Assembly (NCBI GenBank): GCA_002449915.1 | Contig: DJXY01000179.1 | Span: forward strand, 1 to 24,030 | DNA from: Oribacterium sp. UBA6992 | GTDB taxonomy: Bacteria; Bacillota; Clostridia; Lachnospirales; Lachnospiraceae | Reading direction: 5' to 3' | DNA: 24,030 nt | In this document: piece after piece, positions 15,834-23,865 of the stretch | Layout: every line of letters starts with the position of its first letter | How positions within the stretch are numbered: the first letter of the stretch is position 1 | Made by a program: the position numbers and the translations under genes | The notes under the pieces: generated by a model | What the model saw: the letters and a program-made list of their open reading frames with translations, nothing else | Told to the model about the DNA's origin: nothing | The model's database searches: none

Positions 15834-18287
15834 TCAATCTTTTACCTTAATCCGGTCCAGATGCCAGATATCTCTTACATACTCCTCAATGGTACGATCT
15901 GATGAGAACTTACCAGCATTGGCAGTATTAAGTATTGCCGCCTTTGCCCACCATTTCTCATCCTGATACTTCTCATCCGCACGAAGCTTTGCCTGATGGT
16001 AGGAATCAAAATCCTTAAGGATAAAGTATCTGTCTGCACAGTCAGACTCCTTGGTATTCAACAGTGAGTTGTACAACGGGCGGAAAAGCTCCGGATTCTC
16101 CGGGCTGTAGTAACCGTTAACCAGCTGCATCAGCACTCTGCGGATCGCCTGATTGTTATTAAAGATATCCATCGGATTATACTCATGGTTATGCTCCAGA
16201 GCAATAACCTCGTCAGAGGACATGCCAAAGATAAACGCATTATCCTCACCAACCTCATGGACGATCTCCACGTTGGCGCCATCCATTGTGCCCAATGTCA
16301 GTGCGCCGTTGAGCATCAGCTTCATGTTGGAAGTACCGGACGCCTCCTTGGATGCGGTTGAAATCTGCTCGGAAATATCCGCAGCCGGGATGATAATCTC
16401 TGCAGTGGATACCTTATAATCCTCAATAAACACGACCTTGATCTTGCCATTAATGGATTCATCATTGTTGATGACATCCGCAACACTATTGATCAGCTTG
16501 ATGGTAAGCTTTGCTGTCTTATATCCTGCCGCTGCCTTGGCGCCAAAGATATACGTATGCGGATAGAACGGCATGTCCGGATGATCCTTAAGCTCATTGT
16601 AAACATACATGACATTAAGGATATTCATGAGCTGTCTCTTGTATTCATGGAGACGCTTTACCATGACATCAAAGATGCTGTCCACATTAACCCGGATGCC
16701 ATTATGCTCCAGAATATACTTGGCAAGACGTTCTTTATTGTGACGCTTGATTGCCATGAATTCGGCCTGTGCCTTGGAATCATCAGCATAAACCTCAAGC
16801 TTCTTAAGCTTTGGCAGATCCAGGATCCATCCGTCACCGATCTTGTCTGAAATCCAGTCTGCAAGCTCCGGATTGGCATGTAAAAGCCAGCGTCTTTGTG
16901 TGATACCGTTGGTCTTATTGGAAAATCTCTCCGGAAACATCTCGTAAAAGTCCTTGAGCGTTTCCTTTTTGAGAATTTCCGTATGGAGCTGTGCTACACC
17001 GTTTACCGCATGACCACCAACAATGGCAAGGTGCGCCATCTTAACCTGCCCATCATAAATGATCGCCATCTTGGAAATCTTGTACTCTGCGTTGTCCGGA
17101 TATTTTGCGCGGATCTCATCGCAGAATCTTCTGTTGATCTCCTCAACGATCTGATAGATTCTCGGCAGAAGCTTTGAAAAAAGTTCAATCGGCCATTTTT
17201 CCAGAGCCTCGGCCATGATCGTATGGTTGGTATATGCACAGGTCTTCTGTGTGATGCTCCATGCCTCATCCCAGGCAAGTCCGTAGTCATCCATCAGGAC
17301 TCTCATAAGCTCAGCAACAGCAACGGTAGGATGGGTATCATTCATCTGGAATGCAACCTTCTCATAAAGGTGATGCACATCCCCGTTATGTTTCTCCACA
17401 TACTCCTGTACGGCAGTCTGTACCGATGCAGAAATAAAGAAATACTGCTGACGAAGTCTCAATTCCTTACCGGCATAGTGATTATCGTTAGGGTACAGCA
17501 CCTCAACAATATTGCGGGCCATATTTTCATTTTCAACTGCCTTCTGATAATTGCCCTTGTCAAACTCATCGAGACGGAAGGTATCCTTAGCCTGGGCATC
17601 CCATACCCGGAGCGTATCCACTACATGATTGCCATAGCCAACCACCGGAGTATCATACGGGATGGCGATTACTGCCTGGTAGCCCTTCTGCGCAAAGTGA
17701 AGCTTGCCGTTATCATTAACGGTTTCTACCCATCCGCCAAACCGAACTTCTTTGGACAGCTCTGCTCTCTTAAGCTCAAAGGGGTTCCCGTCTTTCAGCC
17801 AGTCATCCGGAACCTCCTTCTGATAGCCATCCACGATTTCCTGCTTGAACATACCGTATTTATAACGGATACCACAGCCGCATGCCCAATACCCGAGCGT
17901 TGCAAGTGAATCCAGGAAGCAGGCAGCGAGTCTTCCGAGACCACCGTTTCCAAGTGCCCAGTCCGGCTCCTGGTCCTCCAGTACATTGAGGTTAAGACCA
18001 AGCTCCCGGATCGCCTCCCGGATCCCCTCATGTGCTGTAAGATTAATGATGTTGTTGCCGAGCGCTCTGCCCATCAGGAACTCCATGGACAGATAATACA
18101 CTCTTTTGGCATCCTGCTTCTCTGCTGCTTTTTTGGTAGCCATCCAGTCATCAATGATCAGATCCTGCACTGCGACCGCAACCGCATGAAATGCTTCATT
18201 GGGATTAAGATCCTCAAGACTTCTTCTGTAAAGCTTTCTTGCATTACTCTGAACTTCGCCCTTAAAGGCTTCTTTGTCAAATTTCAC
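15834..18287 (-). CDS. glgP: Glycogen/starch phosphorylase
   Basis: Phosphorolyses alpha-1,4-glucans to glucose-1-phosphate using pyridoxal phosphate (glycosyltransferase family 35). It is 817 residues, the normal length. EASGTSNMKLMLNGA is the phosphorylase signature, and Lys656 in it is the expected PLP-binding lysine. EDQEPDWALGNGGLGRLAAC in the N-terminal half is also diagnostic. The gene starts with GTG: AAAGGAG lies 6-7 nt upstream, in the 15-nt gap after the ileS stop, and no ATG fits. It ends about 17 nt before the bidirectional terminator. No glg synthesis gene is nearby; the partner upstream is ileS, with which it is probably co-transcribed. Confidence 0.97.
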   Translation of the reverse strand: MKFDKEAFKGEVQSNARKLYRRSLEDLNPNEAFHAVAVAVQDLIIDDWMATKKAAEKQDAKRVYYLSMEFLMGRALGNNIINLTAHEGIREAIRELGLNLNVLEDQEPDWALGNGGLGRLAACFLDSLATLGYWACGCGIRYKYGMFKQEIVDGYQKEVPDDWLKDGNPFELKRAELSKEVRFGGWVETVNDNGKLHFAQKGYQAVIAIPYDTPVVGYGNHVVDTLRVWDAQAKDTFRLDEFDKGNYQKAVENENMARNIVEVLYPNDNHYAGKELRLRQQYFFISASVQTAVQEYVEKHNGDVHHLYEKVAFQMNDTHPTVAVAELMRVLMDDYGLAWDEAWSITQKTCAYTNHTIMAEALEKWPIELFSKLLPRIYQIVEEINRRFCDEIRAKYPDNAEYKISKMAIIYDGQVKMAHLAIVGGHAVNGVAQLHTEILKKETLKDFYEMFPERFSNKTNGITQRRWLLHANPELADWISDKIGDGWILDLPKLKKLEVYADDSKAQAEFMAIKRHNKERLAKYILEHNGIRVNVDSIFDVMVKRLHEYKRQLMNILNVMYVYNELKDHPDMPFYPHTYIFGAKAAAGYKTAKLTIKLINSVADVINNDESINGKIKVVFIEDYKVSTAEIIIPAADISEQISTASKEASGTSNMKLMLNGALTLGTMDGANVEIVHEVGEDNAFIFGMSSDEVIALEHNHEYNPMDIFNNNQAIRRVLMQLVNGYYSPENPELFRPLYNSLLNTKESDCADRYFILKDFDSYHQAKLRADEKYQDEKWWAKAAILNTANAGKFSSDRTIEEYVRDIWHLDRIKVKD

Positions 18288-18302
18288 AGATGCTCCTTTC
18301 TG

Positions 18303-21300
18303 TTACTGAACCTTCTTTACCCCAAGCGTCAGATTCTCGCCGTTGATATCCCAGGCTTTTTCATAACCCTCAGCCGTATCATACAGCACCTGATCCGCCA
18401 TAACAACTGTCTTAAGCTCTGCTTCATTTTTGCGGATGAGCTCTGCTATCTTATCATTATCCTTTACATACACAAGGATATGGTCCATAACCTCAAAGCC
18501 GGCTTCCTTACGCATAGTCTGGATCTTGGAAATAACCTCGCGGACAAAGCCTTCCTCAAGAAGCTCCGGTGTAAGATTGGTATCCAGCACAACCGTAGCG
18601 GTATTATCCTCCTCCGTGACAAATCCATCCTTCTCGGAAACATCGATCAGAAGATCGTCTTTTGTAAGTACAACCTCAGTATCACCATCCACAGTAAAAC
18701 GAAGACTTCCTTCATTATCCAGTGCGTCCATTGCCGCAGAGCCATCCATCGCATTGAGATACTGCCGGATCGCATTTAAGTGCTTGCCATACTTCGGTCC
18801 TACGGTCTTTAACTGTGGTTTAAAGGTATATGCCGTAAAGGATCTGAGATCATCCTGGAAGTGGAGCTGCTTTACATTAAGCTCATCCTCAATGATATCC
18901 GTAAAATAGCCATCCAGGACGTTTTCCGCCTTGACATACATATCTCCGATCGGCTGACGGTTCTTAACCTGTGCCGTATTTCTTGCCGCGCGGCCCAGGA
19001 TCACGATGTGCAGCACCTCATCCATGGACTTCTCCAGCTCCGGATCGATCATGGACGCATCTGCCACCGGATAATCGCAGAGATGTACAGATTCTTTCGC
19101 TTCAGGATCCACGGAGCATACAAGATTCCGATAGATCGACTCCGTAATAAACGGTACCAGCGGGGCTGCGAGCTTTGTGAATGTCACAAGCGCCGTATAC
19201 AGCGTCATATACGCGTTGATCTTATCCTGCTCCATGCCCTTTGCCCAGAAACGCTCTCTGGAACGGCGGACATACCAGTTGGACATATCATCCACAAAAT
19301 CCTGCAGTGCGTTGGCAGCTTCCGGAATCCGGAAATTAGCAAGATTATCATCCGTAAGCTTAACTACTGTATTGAGCTTGGACAAAAGCCATTTGTCCAT
19401 AACGGAAAGCTTATCGTATTCCAGCTTGTACCTAGTCGGATCAAAATGATCAATGTTGGCATACAGTACAAAGAACGCATAGGTGTTCCAGATGGTTGAA
19501 AGGAACTTTCTCTGGCCTTCCACAACAGCCTTATCATGGAAGCGGTTTGGCAGCCATGGTGCGGAATTGGTATAGAAGAACCAGCGGATTGCATCCGCGC
19601 CGTGCTTGTTAAGCGCATCCATCGGATCTACTGCATTCCCCTTGGATTTGGACATCTTCTGTCCATTTTCATCCTGTACATGTCCAAGCACGAGTACATT
19701 CTGGTACGGAGCCTTGTTAAACAGCAGCGTGCTTTCCGCAAGCAGGGAGTAGAACCAGCCTCTGGTCTGATCCACAGCCTCACAGATAAACTGTGCCGGG
19801 AACTGAGACTCAAACAGCTCCTTGTTTTCAAACGGATAATGATGCTGTGCATATGGCATCGCACCGGAATCAAACCAGCAGTCAATGACCTCCGGCACTC
19901 TCCTCATCATACCGCCGCAGTGAGGACATTTCAGTGTGATCTGATCTACATAAGGCTTGTGCAGCTCAATATGCTCATATCCTACATAATCAGAAGAATA
20001 TCCCTCTTTACCTTCGGCTTTGAGCTTTGCAAGCACCTCATCATAATTGGTGCTCCGCTCCCTAAGCTCCTCGATCGAGCCGATTGCATCCTGCTCTCCG
20101 CAGTCCGGACATTCCCAGATATTGAGCGGTGTCCCCCAGTAACGGTTACGTGAAAGCCCCCAATCCTGCACATTTTCAATCCAGGAGCCGAAACGTCCGG
20201 TTCCAATCGTTGCGGGATACCAGTTTACGGTCTGATTATTTCTGACAAGATCATCCCTTACCGCAGTCATCTTGATAAACCAGGATTCTCTTGCATAATA
20301 GATCAGCGGAGTATTACATCTCCAGCAATGCGGATAGTCATGCTCAAACTTCGGTGCATCAAACAGGATGCCTCTCTTGTCTAGATCCTTAAGAACCTCC
20401 GGATCACAGCTGATTGCGCCGTGCTTGATCTCCTCCTCTGTCGGCTTGCATCTCATGCCGGCAAACGGGGTGTCCTTGGTCATGCGGCCCTGCTCATCCA
20501 CAAACTGAACCAGCGGAAGATTATACTTCCTGCCGATCCGGGCATCATCCTCACCAAAGGCCGGAGCGATATGTACAACGCCGGTACCATCCTCAGCAGT
20601 AACATAGCTGTCTACAGTTACAAAATGTGCCTTTTTACGCTGTTTCTCCGCAACCCTGGCGGCGCACTCGTAAATCGGCTCATATTCAATATTCTCAAGC
20701 TGGGTACCCTTATAGGTTTCCAGCACCTCATATGCCTTTTCACCATCCTTGGCGAGAGGTCCCAGCACCTTATCCAGCAGCGCACATGCCATAATATAGG
20801 TATATCCGTCACATGCCTTAACCTTGGCATATTCCAGATCTGGGTTTACGCAAAGTGCCGTATTGGATGGAAGTGTCCATGGTGTTGTGGTCCATGCCAG
20901 GAAATATACATCCTGATCCTTGACCTTAAAACGTACAATTGCCGAGCGCTCCTTAAGCGTCTTATATCCCTGCGCAACTTCGTGGGAAGACAGCGGGGTG
21001 CCGCAGCGAGGGCAATAAGGCACAACCTTGAAGCCTTTGTACAAAAGACCTTTTTTAAAGATCTCCTTCAGTGCCCACCACTCTGACTCAATATAGTCAT
21101 CATGATAGGTTACATACGGATGATCCATATCCGCCCAGAAACCTACCTTGTAGGAGAAATCCTCCCACATGCTCTTATATTTCCAGACGTTCTCCTTGCA
21201 CAGGTCAATAAAAGGCGCAATACCATACTTCTCAATCTGTTCCTTGCCATTGATGCCGATCTGCTTCTCCACTTCCAGCTCTACCGGAAGACCATGGGTA

Positions 21301-21557
21301 TCCCATCCCGCCTTTCTAGGCACCATGGCACCCTTCATGGCATGGTATCTCGGAATCATATCCTTAAATGCACGAGTTTCAACGTGACCGATATGCGGCT
21401 TGCCGTTAGCGGTTGGAGGTCCGTCGTAGAAAACATAGGATGGATCTCCTTCATGCTCTTTGATAGATTCTTCAAAGATATGATGCTCTCTCCAGAACTC
21501 CTCTACCTCATTCTCGCGCTCTACAAAGTTCATATTGGTATCAACTTTTTTAAACAT
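18303..21557 (-). CDS. ileS: Isoleucyl-tRNA synthetase, type 2 (eukaryote-like)
   Basis: Charges tRNA-Ile. It is 1084 residues, in the range of the long type 2 enzymes. The class I signature PHIGH is at 54-58 and KMSKS at 634-638. Four CxxC pairs, at 182/185, 411/414, 483/486 and 544/547, can bind zinc, and the editing domain with WTTTPWTLPSN is present. The architecture matches the type 2 IleRS found in many Clostridia and, in mobile form, as mupirocin-resistance MupA; here it is apparently the housekeeping copy. ATG start with AAGGAG upstream. A strong promoter lies about 80-110 nt upstream, the leader is short and no T-box is seen. glgP follows at 15 nt. Confidence 0.97.
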   Translation of the reverse strand: MFKKVDTNMNFVERENEVEEFWREHHIFEESIKEHEGDPSYVFYDGPPTANGKPHIGHVETRAFKDMIPRYHAMKGAMVPRKAGWDTHGLPVELEVEKQIGINGKEQIEKYGIAPFIDLCKENVWKYKSMWEDFSYKVGFWADMDHPYVTYHDDYIESEWWALKEIFKKGLLYKGFKVVPYCPRCGTPLSSHEVAQGYKTLKERSAIVRFKVKDQDVYFLAWTTTPWTLPSNTALCVNPDLEYAKVKACDGYTYIMACALLDKVLGPLAKDGEKAYEVLETYKGTQLENIEYEPIYECAARVAEKQRKKAHFVTVDSYVTAEDGTGVVHIAPAFGEDDARIGRKYNLPLVQFVDEQGRMTKDTPFAGMRCKPTEEEIKHGAISCDPEVLKDLDKRGILFDAPKFEHDYPHCWRCNTPLIYYARESWFIKMTAVRDDLVRNNQTVNWYPATIGTGRFGSWIENVQDWGLSRNRYWGTPLNIWECPDCGEQDAIGSIEELRERSTNYDEVLAKLKAEGKEGYSSDYVGYEHIELHKPYVDQITLKCPHCGGMMRRVPEVIDCWFDSGAMPYAQHHYPFENKELFESQFPAQFICEAVDQTRGWFYSLLAESTLLFNKAPYQNVLVLGHVQDENGQKMSKSKGNAVDPMDALNKHGADAIRWFFYTNSAPWLPNRFHDKAVVEGQRKFLSTIWNTYAFFVLYANIDHFDPTRYKLEYDKLSVMDKWLLSKLNTVVKLTDDNLANFRIPEAANALQDFVDDMSNWYVRRSRERFWAKGMEQDKINAYMTLYTALVTFTKLAAPLVPFITESIYRNLVCSVDPEAKESVHLCDYPVADASMIDPELEKSMDEVLHIVILGRAARNTAQVKNRQPIGDMYVKAENVLDGYFTDIIEDELNVKQLHFQDDLRSFTAYTFKPQLKTVGPKYGKHLNAIRQYLNAMDGSAAMDALDNEGSLRFTVDGDTEVVLTKDDLLIDVSEKDGFVTEEDNTATVVLDTNLTPELLEEGFVREVISKIQTMRKEAGFEVMDHILVYVKDNDKIAELIRKNEAELKTVVMADQVLYDTAEGYEKAWDINGENLTLGVKKVQ

Positions 21558-21590
21558 TAGCGCCTTATCTCCTTAAATATTGGTATGCAT

Positions 21591-21626
21591 CCGGCAGAAT
21601 CACCGGAAAACGCACAATCTGCGTTT
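21591..21626 (-). other. Two small hairpins in the ileS leader
   Basis: AAACGCA (21608-21614) pairs with TGCGTTT (21620-21626) around a 5-nt loop, and CCGG (21591-21594) can pair with CCGG (21603-21606). Together they fill much of the predicted leader of about 74 nt. No T-box core sequence is present. The function, if any, is unknown; the first hairpin would sit almost at the 5' end and may stabilise the mRNA. Confidence 0.4.
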
Positions 21627-21637
21627 ATAGCTCATTA

Positions 21638-21666
21638 ATTATAAAGTAGAAGCCCTAATAAATCAA
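21638..21666 (-). promoter_or_regulatory. Promoter of ileS-glgP
   Basis: Minus strand: TTGATT (21666-21661), a 17-nt spacer and a perfect TATAAT (21643-21638). The -35 lies directly in the tail of the preceding terminator hairpin. The predicted start is near 21631. Confidence 0.7.
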
Positions 21667-21669
21667 GTT

Positions 21670-21700
21670 AGCCCGGGAAGCTTTCTGCGCTTCCCGGGCT
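21670..21700 (-). terminator. Terminator hairpin after the EIIB-like gene
   Basis: A perfect 12-bp GC-rich stem: AGCCCGGGAAGC (21670-21681) and GCTTCCCGGGCT (21689-21700) around a 7-nt loop, 24 nt after the stop codon. The minus-strand tail AACTTGATTTATT is only moderately T-rich, so termination may be incomplete and some transcripts could enter ileS. Confidence 0.7.
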
Positions 21701-21724
21701 TCTGTAAATCATTTTATACCGCTT

Positions 21725-22144
21725 TTACTGTTCGTTTCCAGCTGCGCTAAGCCGGCTCCGGACAGCCTCCGCAACCTCCTCCGCATGAACTCCGACAATA
21801 ATCTGTACCGTCGTTTTGGATGGACGCAGCACGCCTCCTACTCCCGCGGCACGAATCTTCTTTTCATCCACCTTGTCATAGTCCTTGATCGAAGTCTTGA
21901 TCCTGGTGCCATCCGCGTGGACCTCTGTGACATTGTCCGTTCCGCCCAGACCTTCCAGGATCCGTGCGGCAACCTGTGCAAAATCTCTGGACTCAAGCGT
22001 TACATGGAGCTTATCCTCTTCCTTAATAACATATTTACCATCCTCGCGTTTTTTCTTCCACGCACGGTAAGATAGAAATATAGCGGCAAGTGCGATAATA
22101 ACGATTGCCGCCAGCAGGATATAATTAAAATCAGCCTGATTCAT
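21725..22144 (-). CDS. Membrane-anchored PTS EIIB-like domain lacking the active-site cysteine
   Basis: 139 residues. One N-terminal transmembrane helix (about 7-26) followed by a basic KKKRE stretch puts the rest in the cytoplasm. Residues about 55-133 read as a glucose-family EIIB fold: LEGLGGTDNV, then DKVDEKKIRAAGVGGVL, then TVQIIVGVHAEEVAEAV. In PtsG the segment NIANLDACITRL carries the phosphorylated Cys; the aligned segment here is NVTEVHADGTRI, so Cys is replaced by Asp78 while the following Thr-Arg is kept. It cannot be a normal sugar phosphotransferase domain, and no EIIC or EIIA gene is near. A sensing or binding role is my inference. It follows the LysR gene by 27 nt; the only Shine-Dalgarno-like AAGGA is about 15 nt from the ATG, which is weak. 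Confidence 0.7.
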   Translation of the reverse strand: MNQADFNYILLAAIVIIALAAIFLSYRAWKKKREDGKYVIKEEDKLHVTLESRDFAQVAARILEGLGGTDNVTEVHADGTRIKTSIKDYDKVDEKKIRAAGVGGVLRPSKTTVQIIVGVHAEEVAEAVRSRLSAAGNEQ

Positions 22145-22171
22145 ATCTATTTCTGTCGATTCCTTTCCAGC

Positions 22172-23083
22172 TTACAGTCTCTGCTTCTCATAGGTCCTGA
22201 GAATTTCCACATACTTCTCTCCCAGCATGGAAAGAGGTATTTTTTTTCTTTTAATATACCCTATGGTCATCGTTTCCTTTGTATCCAGCGGAATGGCGGT
22301 ATATCCGTTTCCGTTCAGTTCCTGACAGATAATGCCGGAACAGAGCGTATATCCGTTGAGTCCGACCATGATGTTAAGGATCGTGGCGCGGTCATCCACC
22401 TTGATATACTTCTGATAATCATAGGTGCTTAATACCTCCTCTGCAAAGTAAAAAGAGTTCCGTTCCCCCTGCTCAAAGGAACAGCACGGATAATCCTGGA
22501 GATCCTCCATGGTAATCAGCTTCTTTTTTGCAAGTGGATTGCTTTTTGCCATAAATACATAAATGTTACAGTCAAACAACGGCACAAATTCGAGGGAGCT
22601 CTCCCTCAGAATCTTGCTGATCACCTTTTCATTAAATGCATTGAGATATATGATGCCAACCTCGCTCAGCTGGTTCTGGACATTGCTGATGACCTCCATC
22701 GTCTTGGTCTCATGCACAGAAAATTCAAAGGTATTGCTATCACCGTACTCCCGGATCAGCCGGATAAATGCCTCAACCGCAAAGGTATAATGCTGCATGG
22801 ACACGGAGAACTTCTGCTTTCGTGTCGTCTTATTGAGGTACTTATCCTCCATCAGCTGATACTGCTCGGTCACCTGGCGCGCATAGCTCAAAAACTCCTC
22901 TCCCTCCGGTGTCGTAATGATGCCCCGGTTGGAACGCGTAAAAATTTCTATCCCCAGCTCCTGCTCCAGCGCTTTGATCGCCGCAGAAAGACTGGGCTGT
23001 GTGATAAACAGACGTTTTGCCGCCTCATTCATCGATCCCGCATCCGAGACCGTGATTACCTGTTTTAACTGCTGTAAAGTCAT
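22172..23083 (-). CDS. LysR-family transcriptional regulator
   Basis: 303 residues, typical for the family. The N-terminal winged helix-turn-helix (about 1-60) contains AAKRLFITQPSLSAAIKALE and IEIFTRSNRG. A linker helix follows, and residues about 90-295 look like the two-lobed effector domain, with CSFEQGERNSFYFAEE and VGLNGYTLCSG in the second half. AAGGA lies about 5 nt before the ATG. It is 12 nt after the cell-wall-binding gene and 27 nt before the EIIB-like gene, all on the same strand. LysR regulators are usually divergent from their target, so the target is not obvious here. Effector unknown. Confidence 0.92.
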   Translation of the reverse strand: MTLQQLKQVITVSDAGSMNEAAKRLFITQPSLSAAIKALEQELGIEIFTRSNRGIITTPEGEEFLSYARQVTEQYQLMEDKYLNKTTRKQKFSVSMQHYTFAVEAFIRLIREYGDSNTFEFSVHETKTMEVISNVQNQLSEVGIIYLNAFNEKVISKILRESSLEFVPLFDCNIYVFMAKSNPLAKKKLITMEDLQDYPCCSFEQGERNSFYFAEEVLSTYDYQKYIKVDDRATILNIMVGLNGYTLCSGIICQELNGNGYTAIPLDTKETMTIGYIKRKKIPLSMLGEKYVEILRTYEKQRL

Positions 23084-23095
23084 GCTGTCCTTAAC

Positions 23096-23842
23096 TCAAT
23101 GCTCCACATAGGTAATAAACCCGGCAGGATCCGTGTAAATCCTGCTGCCTGAAAGATACATATCTGATATAAGGTCCATCGGACGGATTTTGATGATGCT
23201 GTCATTGACATACTTCTCCAGGATGGCGTTTGTCTGGAAGCATCCGTCTCCCGTGTATAGCTGCTCTCCGGTTGTCTTGTCATACAGCGTCATCGCCTTA
23301 TACGTCACAAAGTTATAGTTGTTGCGTGTATCTCTGACAATTGTCGCCGGCGAACCAAAGGTAACCGTGGCATCCGGATGCTGCTTAAGTACCTCGACGT
23401 AACGTGCTGTTTTTTCATTAAGTGACTCCACCGGCTTCCCATTGATCAGCTTGGAACCATACGCATCAACCTTACTGCCATCCGGTGTCGTCGTATCTGT
23501 GAGAACTGCGCCATCTTCTCCGAGATAAAAAGCTCCGACCCATTGATTTTTTAACATAACGCCATCTGTATTAAAGTAATACCATTTGCCGTTGACCAGT
23601 GCCCATCCTGTAATCATACGGGAGTTGACGCAGTAGTACCAGATCTCCGTATCGGCATGAATCCATCCGTTAAAGGGCTCTGCCTGATAGTTTTCCGGAA
23701 TCACCTCCGGGTCAATATAAAAGTACCAGCTTCCATCTGTCTGCACCCAGCGGTCCTTAGCGGCAGCCGGAACCGCCGCAAGGTTTCCTATGGCGAATGC
23801 TGTCAGCATCGCTGCTATCGCTCTCTTAAAGAAAAATCTCAC
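23096..23842 (-). CDS. Secreted protein with cell-wall-binding repeats and an unrecognised C-terminal domain
   Basis: 248 residues with a GTG start: AGGAGG lies 7 nt upstream and no ATG fits. A signal peptide spans about 1-28 (MRFFFKRAIAAML, ending PAAA). Residues about 29-115 contain three to four aromatic-rich repeats of the cell-wall-binding (choline-binding-like) type, clearest in GWALVNGKWYYFNTDGVM at 79-96 and WVGAFYLGEDGAVL at 101-114. These repeats bind choline or other wall polymers. The C-terminal part (about 120-248), with TVTFGSPATIV and YKAMTLYDKTTGEQLYTGDG, matches nothing I know. It follows ddh at 23 nt and precedes the LysR gene at 12 nt. Function beyond surface attachment unknown. 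Confidence 0.85.
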   Translation of the reverse strand: MRFFFKRAIAAMLTAFAIGNLAAVPAAAKDRWVQTDGSWYFYIDPEVIPENYQAEPFNGWIHADTEIWYYCVNSRMITGWALVNGKWYYFNTDGVMLKNQWVGAFYLGEDGAVLTDTTTPDGSKVDAYGSKLINGKPVESLNEKTARYVEVLKQHPDATVTFGSPATIVRDTRNNYNFVTYKAMTLYDKTTGEQLYTGDGCFQTNAILEKYVNDSIIKIRPMDLISDMYLSGSRIYTDPAGFITYVEH

Positions 23843-23865
23843 CCGATGTCCTCCTAAGGTTAAAT

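Noticed and set aside
18303..21557. Acquired mupirocin-resistance ileS
   Set aside because: Type 2 IleRS is an ordinary chromosomal enzyme in many Clostridia, and no mobile-element signs flank it.
21558..21724. T-box riboswitch ahead of ileS
   Set aside because: No T-box core motif (AGGGTGGNACCGCG-like), no specifier stem, and only about 74 nt between the predicted start and the ATG.
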